Position numbers and translations under genes: made by a program. A stretch of DNA of 28,985 nucleotides, taken from contig ADNK01000001.1 of NCBI GenBank assembly GCA_000320545.1, positions 1-28,985 on the forward strand, given 5' to 3'. The DNA comes from Bigelowiella natans CCMP2755. Its lineage: Eukaryota > Cercozoa > Chlorarachniophyceae. Positions 24,306 through 28,985 of this stretch are shown here, piece by piece. The notes under the pieces were generated by a model, which did not search any database, was not told the DNA's origin, and saw only the letters and a list, made by a program, of their open reading frames with translations. The stretch's first letter is position 1. Each line of letters begins with the position of its first letter.

Positions 24306-24344
<39 letters not shown>

Positions 24345-24545
24345 CACCTTGGCCCAACTTGCTTGTTGATGCAGCATCTGCTGCTGTTTCTGCGTTGTCG
24401 ATCGTCTAGCAACAGAGAAACTAGTACTCCTACCACTTCTACTACTACCTCCACCAGCATTCACTACTATTTTTACCCCTACTGCCAACCGCCTCCTTTG
24501 GTTCTCCACAGCAAAGAAGAGGAGAATCACCGCGACAGAAAGCAT
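20600..24545 (-). CDS. DprA/SLOG-family protein, cyanobacterial and plastid-lineage type, with one in-frame TGA
   Basis: Exons: 24545-24348, 24047-23986, 23928-23871, 23806-23447, 23309-23261, 23235-23168, 23006-22946, 22760-22674, 22577-22504, 22422-22384, 22191-22087, 21916-21838, 21524-21429, 21216-21152, 20944-20897 and 20636-20600 (TAA). The C-terminal 250 residues follow the DprA-like Rossmann family of cyanobacteria and plants: GDPRNIVILGTRHC, FALVLTGNHVYTSGGMGTNY, AMRGALRAEN, LSVILPQRIE, EDKASRLCNTKLIEG, LIVFAYHDSWTVLDC and KLVTLMYLD. Bacterial DprA loads RecA on single-stranded DNA; the role of the algal proteins is not established. The N-terminus MLSVAVILLFFAVE looks like a signal sequence, compatible with a complex plastid. 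Two oddities: a TGA at 21458-21456 interrupts the conserved P-x-N-D segment, and exon 2 (ends phase 2) does not join exon 3 (needs phase 1). Either a microexon is missed, or there is sequence error or decay. Confidence 0.85.
21236..21264. repeat. (TAG)n microsatellite in DprA-like intron
   Basis: TAG run in the intron next to the exon at 21216-21152. Other tracts in this gene's introns: 22236-22264 and 22339-22362 (TAG), 23116-23146 (CA) and 23938-23967 (TAG). Confidence 0.9.
21456..21458 (-). other. In-frame TGA in the DprA-like gene
   Basis: The exon reads SSQPKLIIP-[TGA]-NDCKDQPLE, with the following exon continuing the family sequence. As I remember the family, the TGA position is His, Glu or another variable residue between Pro and Asn-Asp, not Cys, so selenocysteine is not the obvious reading. 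A nonsense change, sequencing error or readthrough is more likely. Confidence 0.7.
21548..21669. repeat. Two tandem copies of a roughly 58-bp unit
   Basis: The block ACTAGAAATGTACTATTACT...GATTCTTC occurs twice in a row, nearly identical, inside an intron of the DprA-like gene. A similar short duplication (TTTCTGGATGATAT) lies at 22824-22895, and another at 10628-10708 in the giant gene. Confidence 0.8.
24088..24343. repeat. Compound microsatellite block: TA, GT, GA, CA, TA
   Basis: Five different dinucleotide arrays follow each other almost without a break: TA (about 24088-24127), GT (24128-24154), GA (24170-24210), CA (24262-24293) and TA (24309-24343). The whole block forms most of intron 1 of the DprA-like gene, between its signal-sequence exon and exon 2. 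Confidence 0.9.
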
Positions 24546-25027
24546 TAAGACGACTCTTCGACACTTTAAGTGGCAAATAATAATTATAGTATTTAAAAAT
24601 TATTAATCATAAGTGAAGGGAAGGAATGATGTTGCAGATTCGTAAAGACGGCTCTTTTAGTGACAGTGGTGAAATGCAATGATTATAATTATGATAAAAA
24701 AAATTAACAATAGTAACAAGTAGAAATATATTATTAGCGATAATCGTGCACGATACTGCTGGACGATAATGCGAATGCTATGATATGATTTCGGTGTGCA
24801 GATTGTGTGCGTAGTGTTGTTGTCTCTTACTCTAATACTAGTGTACTGTTATCAACTGCTTTCTTAGGCTCTCTCATGAATACAACGACAACATACAACA
24901 CTTTTGGACTATGAAAGAGATCATGTAGCTCACTAAATGTAAAAATCATCACATACTTGCAGTATGGTAGTATCCTGGTTGATGAGATGCAAATGCCGCA
25001 TAGAAACGACGTTATCAACGCGAAAGA
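24546..25027. promoter_or_regulatory. Probable divergent promoter region
   Basis: Lies between the start of the minus-strand DprA-like gene and the proposed start of the plus-strand gene at 25028. AT-rich with no triplet tracts. A minus-strand open frame (24827-25042) has no motif, and I treat it as chance. No specific promoter element identified. Confidence 0.35.
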
Positions 25028-25274
25028 ATGCCTAAGGCGCAAAGCCCTCCTCGTTTTGGGGTTCCAAAATTTGGAACTCTACTAGGTATTAGCAACCGCT
25101 GTATATTTTCGGAAATTAGTTGAGGTACAGTTTATGCTAAGGTGTGATCTACTACTACGACTCCGTTAAAGGTGGAAAGTCATGCTAAACCTACAGCTGT
25201 ACATTGTACCTCCGAAGCTAATCAAGCGGCAGCCGCAGATAAGGATGAGTGTTCTGTTTCTGATCCCAAGATGG
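25028..25274 (+). CDS. Uncharacterised protein, N-terminal exons
   Basis: Three exons in phase: 25028-25085 (starts MPKAQSPPRFGVPKFGTLL), an 11-nt microexon 25131-25141, and 25172-25274 (VESHAKPTAVHCTSEANQ then ADKDECSVSDPKM), ending at a donor in phase 1. The encoded stretch is polar with no recognised domain. Where it goes next is open. The acceptor at 26138-26139 matches the phase and would splice it onto the TPR gene in place of that gene's own Met; the roughly 865-nt intron would then contain the TAAC repeat element and a CAA tract. Otherwise it is a short separate gene whose end I cannot see. Confidence 0.55.
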
Positions 25275-25533
25275 GTAGGGATGTGTTTGTTCTCTCTGTC
25301 TGTCTGTGTCTATCGTCTTCTTAGCTTTTGTTGAGATATGTTGTTTACACATGTGCATATAATATGCATGTATATGTACGAAAAACATCTAAGAAATAAT
25401 AATAATAATAACACAAGATCAGCAATCATCATAAGTTAATTAGTTGGGTAAAAAGAACGACAAAAACAAATCCTGATTGTGTTTAGGAACCAAGCCAAAA
25501 CATCAAAAAATGAATAGGTTGTGTAAAAAGACA

Positions 25534-25534
<1 letters not shown>

Positions 25535-25600
<66 letters not shown>

Positions 25601-25602
25601 CG
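25535..25602. repeat. (CAA)n microsatellite
   Basis: Long CAA run with a few CAG interruptions; a shorter CAA run follows at 25911-25940. In the other reading direction it matches the GTT-rich tract at 28850-28895. Confidence 0.9.
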
Positions 25603-25711
25603 TAAAAAAAAAGGGCTCAAACCTAAAAATAAAAAGAAAAAAGTTTATTAGTCCTATAAGTCACAAATTTTGACATGTTTTGCCATGCAAGTTTTGACTT
25701 TCGCAATGTCC

Positions 25712-25913
25712 GTTATAAGACAACATCCACTATGAAAATCACTTCCGTGTAACAACATAGCTGGGAAGTCAAGGGCGCGAAAAGAATAACTAACTAACTA
25801 ACTAACTAACTAACGTTATGAGACAACATCCACTATGAAAATCACTTCGGTGTAACAACATAGCTGGGAAGTCAAGGGCGCGAACAGAATAACTAACTAA
25901 CTAACTAACTAAC
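25712..25913. repeat. Two tandem copies of a roughly 100-bp element with TAAC arrays
   Basis: Copy 1 is 25712-25814 and copy 2 is 25815-25913. Each holds GACAACATCCACTATGAAAA, then ACAACATAGCTGGGAAGTCA, then AGGGCGCGAA, and ends in five or six TAAC units. Copies differ at only a few positions. The GGGCGCGAAAAG core recurs at the right end of the window, so this is a dispersed repeat family, possibly a subtelomeric or miniature mobile element. It encodes nothing. Confidence 0.85.
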
Positions 25914-26123
25914 AACAACAACAACAACAACAACAACAACGACAACCGATCCATTCTGTTTTGGACCCACGGCCTTGCACGCCTACCCTTGAATTTCTCA
26001 TTGCTAGATTGTAGCTAGTTTGTAAGCTTCTGAACAAATCTAACACTCCGTCCATGACTACTCATTTGCCTTGAAGCTGCATAAGCAGAATAACATATTG
26101 AGAAAGTGGCAAGGCCAATAATA

Positions 26124-27751
26124 ATGTCGACACCATCAGCATCTTACTGGAGCTCTCGTCTTCACCGAGTATTTGCTGCGATAGCAGTGAGTTTACTGAT
26201 TCATTCATGGTATCACATTAAGTTACAGTGGCCAGATACCATCATTCACCCAGACACCAAATTTGAAGAAGCAAACAGTATGCTTTCCGCACACTGGAAG
26301 TGGTCACAGAGACGGAAGTGGCAAGATCATGAAGCTCCCCTATACCCCAAATGCCCGAAATTCTGGGATAAAGACATGGTCACGCCTACTTTATATATGC
26401 CCTTCTCTTCATGAATATTTATTGACCTAATTAAGTAAAAATTAGGAGGAGAAAGGCGAAGTCGGTGAAGAACACCTTAGCGCGGAGATGAAAGAAAATA
26501 TCGCTCGTTGGAAGGTGAAGTACAGACATTCCCTCCTTTCCTTCAACCTCCTTATTTTTATTCGACCATGCCATTATTTTATGCTCCCCTTCACGTAGGA
26601 AAATAAATACGATGCCCGTGGGAGACTTCGAACTGGGAATAAAGTTCGGGTATGAAACAATAGAATTCATAATTTTGATAGGTGAAGAAAGGTGACAGAC
26701 AATGGCAACGTTGTTTTTTGGGTGAGTATGATTGCGGTTATTGTATTATTTTTAGCATCAACGGAGGCACTTGGGCGATAAAGAAGCGGAAGCGGAAGAG
26801 CGAGTGGAAGCAGAGAAAGCTCTAAATGTCGGTCGCTGGTGGATTACAACATGCTCTTTTCATTTCCTCTCGTTCATTTGTGATGCTCGAGTGCATGGTA
26901 ATCCGTAATACTCTGGATATTGCTCATCAGGAAGGGGACTATGACACTGCAGTGATGCACTATCGATTGGCTATAGTCCACAACCCACATTCTCTTGATA
27001 GTCGCTTGGATTTGCTCACAACGCTACAAAAACTTCCCGATAGGAACTTCACGCAAGTAAAGATTCAATGTTACGAATTATTTAGTCTTCCACTAAGTTG
27101 AAAAGCAAGCTTTTCTTTTCATTTTAAACATGCTAAGGATGCTTCAACCTGGTGTAGTGATACATCTAAAAATATTTGGTATGATGAAGGAACTCGAGGA
27201 TGGAAATGAAGCGCTACAATGGGTTTATAAACTTGGGCAGCATGGCAAGGCTGATATAGAAAAAATGGTACTAACAGAAACCATTAAGATGATCATCATC
27301 ACTGTTGGAATGACCATAATATGTTATGTAGTTGAGCATCCTTCATCTCCATGCTGAGGGAATATGCAACCGTATCATACGGGAGCAGAATGCGACAGCC
27401 TTTGCTACAGTAATCGGCTATCTCAACGTAAGAATCATCTCCCGCTAAAATAAACAACTTGATAAAGTAAGGAAAGAGAAGAAATTGGGTCCCGTGGCGC
27501 TAGTGTCGTTTTTTGCCACCTCATAAACATAACCCTAATCCTAACCCTAACCCTAACCCTAACCCTATTCCCATGGCTACCCTAGAATGTCCAAAGTCTT
27601 GCAGGAAAAACTATAGCTGGATTGAGTGACATACAGGAAAAACATGTGGATCTTACCAAAGTAATCAATTGTACCACAAAGATTGTTGACCCTAATTATA
27701 TTGTCTCAGACGGATGAAAATCGTCAGCTAGATGATCAATCCTCCAATTAA
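26124..27751 (+). CDS. Membrane-anchored tetratricopeptide-repeat (TPR) protein
   Basis: Exons in phase: 26124-26378, 26446-26514, 26599-26649, 26756-26827, 26931-27056, 27138-27267, 27332-27427, 27586-27660 and 27710-27751 (TAA). It starts MSTPSASYWSSRLHRV followed by a hydrophobic segment (FAAIAVSLLIHSW), probably a signal anchor. The middle is highly charged (KEAEAEERVEAEKAL). A textbook TPR follows, with Gly, Tyr, Ala and Pro at the expected spacing: EGDYDTAVMHYRLAIVHNP. A second helical stretch reads GNEALQWVYKLGQHGKADIE, then ILHLHAEGICNRIIREQ; the protein ends TDENRQLDDQSSN. TPRs bind partner proteins, so this is likely a scaffold or adaptor; no enzyme domain is visible. The junction into 27138 does not match phase unless an 11-nt microexon (27086-27096) is added, which would need a 29-nt intron. 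The intron before 27586 contains a telomere-repeat tract. Confidence 0.75.
27531..27567. repeat. Interstitial telomere repeat (CCCTAA)n inside an intron
   Basis: About six units of CCCTAA, one of them CCTAAT-like, lie 19-55 bases before the 3' splice site of exon 27586-27660 in the TPR gene. They are in the same orientation as the telomere at base 1 and form the C-rich tract ahead of the acceptor. Confidence 0.9.
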
Positions 27752-27792
27752 ATTCACACTAATAGTTGGTGTATCACTACCAGGCTACCAAG

Positions 27793-28113
27793 ATGAGAGA
27801 GAGAGAGGCAAGAGGTGAAGTTATTGACGATGCTGAAGACGCTGATGATGAAGATGAAGTTGAAATTGGATGGCAAAAAATGCACTCGGAATGGGTAATA
27901 AAAATAGGTCTAACACTATTGAGACTATTTCATTCATGCAAATTCAATTCCTATCAGCGAATCCCGAAAGAAAAGATGAGAAAATGGGCTACCGACACGT
28001 AAGTTTACGACTATCTCGATCTACAGAGTATTGTTATTTTTAATATTGAATTATTTACAATTAGGACCGAAAATTTGTTGCCTCTGCCATCTGTTCCCCT
28101 AATGATCGCGTAA
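27793..28113 (+). CDS. Small charged protein, uncharacterised
   Basis: Three exons in phase: 27793-27894, 27958-27998 and 28065-28113 (TAA), giving 63 residues. Starts MREREARGEVIDDAEDADDE, a very acidic stretch, then EIGWQKMHSEWRIPKEKMRK and a hydrophobic tail ending PLPSVPLMIA. The third exon joins a strong donor (ACGTAAGT) in the right phase. No family recognised. The gap to the TPR stop is only about 40 bases, so it could be the 3' part of a longer transcript, or the Met could be internal to an exon starting at the AG just before it. Confidence 0.5.
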
Positions 28114-28904
28114 ATATTGTCGTCGGATATTTATGCATCGAATGCGACATGTTGTCAAATTGCTAGATCATCACCAGTAGAGTGCATTGCATAGCAGAGT
28201 CGGAAGAGTGCCAGTGCGTGCGGAGCGTTTGAACCAGCACCCATCGTGGCCATCATTGAACTTGCCGTTTCAGCGCAGTTTCGAAAACGAAGCTCAATGA
28301 GAGTTTTTGGAAACTTGATGAGCAAAGATGCATGCGCGAGATGTTTGATTGCTCGCAGCACTGACGGGTGAACATGAAATCCATGCATGATGACGACGAA
28401 ACGAAAAGATTGACTTCATTCCGATGACGAGAAGGAAACACGCAGTGCTGCGCGAAATGCGCGACGTGCACTCAAGCCATGAAGCTAGCAAGACCGAAAC
28501 AACACGCATTTGATTGCACGAAACACATCATGGCGGAGACCCCGCTGCATTGCACGCGCAGCTTGTGACAGCTGCATTGGGATCCACAGGGACATGACCA
28601 TTGAACAAACTCAATTGACTGATTGCATCCGCATTGGTCTTGCAATCGTGGCATGCGCTCTGGCGCTCTCTGTGTGCACGCATCGGGATGCATGTGCGTG
28701 CTCTGGTGCCAAGTGCTCTAGTGCTGGCGTGTGCGTGCAGTGGTCATGTTCTGTTCGCAGTTGTTGTTTTTGTCAGTTAGTTAGTCAGTTGTTCTGTTCG
28801 CGTCCTACTTCCCATCTGTGTTTTTTCACCGAAGTGATTTTCACAGTGGATGTTGTTGTTGTTGTTTGTTGTTGTTGTTTGTTGTTGTTGTTGTTCGTTG
28901 TTAG
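28114..28904. other. Gene-free, subtelomere-like segment with GTT tract
   Basis: GC-richer than the genic part, with GCATGCG, GTGCGTGC and CGCGAAATGCGCG words and no ATC or TAG arrays until a GTT-rich tract at about 28850-28895. Overlapping open frames on both strands (28155-28908) have no motif or splice support. Confidence 0.5.
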
Positions 28905-28985
28905 TTAGTTAGTTAGTTATTCTTTTCGCGCCCTTGACTTACAACATAGCTGGGAAGTCAAGGGCGCGAAAAGAATAACTAACTA
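28905..28985. repeat. Inverted-repeat element: GTTA array, 24-bp arms, TAAC array (cut by window end)
   Basis: GTTA units run into TTATTCTTTTCGCGCCCTTG, then a short spacer ACAACATAGCTGGG, then the reverse complement CAAGGGCGCGAAAAGAATAA followed by TAAC units to the window end. The arms match perfectly over about 24 bp, and over more if the GTTA/TAAC arrays are counted. The right arm and spacer are the same as the core of the element at 25712-25913. Confidence 0.85.

Noticed and set aside
24827-25042. 71-residue minus-strand open frame
   Set aside because: No motif and no splice partners, and it overlaps the start of a better plus-strand exon.
1-28985. CRISPR array, operons, ribosome-binding sites, rho-independent terminators
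   Set aside because: The window is clearly eukaryotic (telomere, spliceosomal introns). The regular repeats are microsatellites without spacers.

Overview
This is an end-of-chromosome fragment from a eukaryote. Base 1 starts in CCCTAA-type telomere repeats (TTAGGG telomere), followed by decayed telomere-like repeats and a gene-poor subtelomere with few microsatellites. From about 2.3 kb onward there are real protein genes, but they are split into many short exons (10-360 nt), so almost no long open frame is itself a gene. I rebuilt them by hand from protein motifs, GT...AG borders and matching codon phase. The introns are loaded with microsatellites (TAG/CTA, ATC/GAT, CT/GA, CA/GT, TA, CAA). 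A plant- and cyanobacterium-like DprA/SLOG gene suggests a photosynthetic lineage, and a probable selenocysteine codon suggests a Sec-using protist. My best guess is a microalga, probably with a complex plastid. I cannot name the species.

Layout. 1-64 telomere; 65-430 degenerate telomeric DNA; 430-2299 subtelomere. 2300-3789 (minus): GILT-like thiol reductase with a TGA exactly where the first Cys of the CxxC active site belongs. 5199-7790 or beyond (minus): histidine phosphatase (phosphoglycerate-mutase-like) with all catalytic motifs. 8520-19812 (plus): a very large locus of about 44 exons that joins in phase into a putative 1,291-residue type II membrane protein with beta-rich-looking repeats and homopolymer runs; it could instead be two genes split near 12.89 kb. 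20600-24545 (minus): DprA/SLOG-family protein of the cyanobacterial and plastid-lineage type, carrying one in-frame TGA. 25028-25274 (plus): start of a small or continuing gene. 26124-27751 (plus): membrane-anchored TPR protein, one intron of which contains a telomere-repeat tract. 27793-28113 (plus): small charged protein. 25712-25913 and 28905-28985 carry copies of a repeat element with TAAC/GTTA arrays, inverted at the right end.

The genes do not form an operon or an obvious pathway. The histidine phosphatase (minus) and the giant gene (plus) are divergent, as are the DprA-like gene (minus) and the 25.0 kb gene (plus), so shared promoter regions are likely at about 7.8-8.5 kb and 24.55-25.03 kb. 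The strongest observation is the candidate selenoprotein GILT. The microexon and microsatellite-intron architecture comes next. Splice models are inferred by eye; no transcript data were available.
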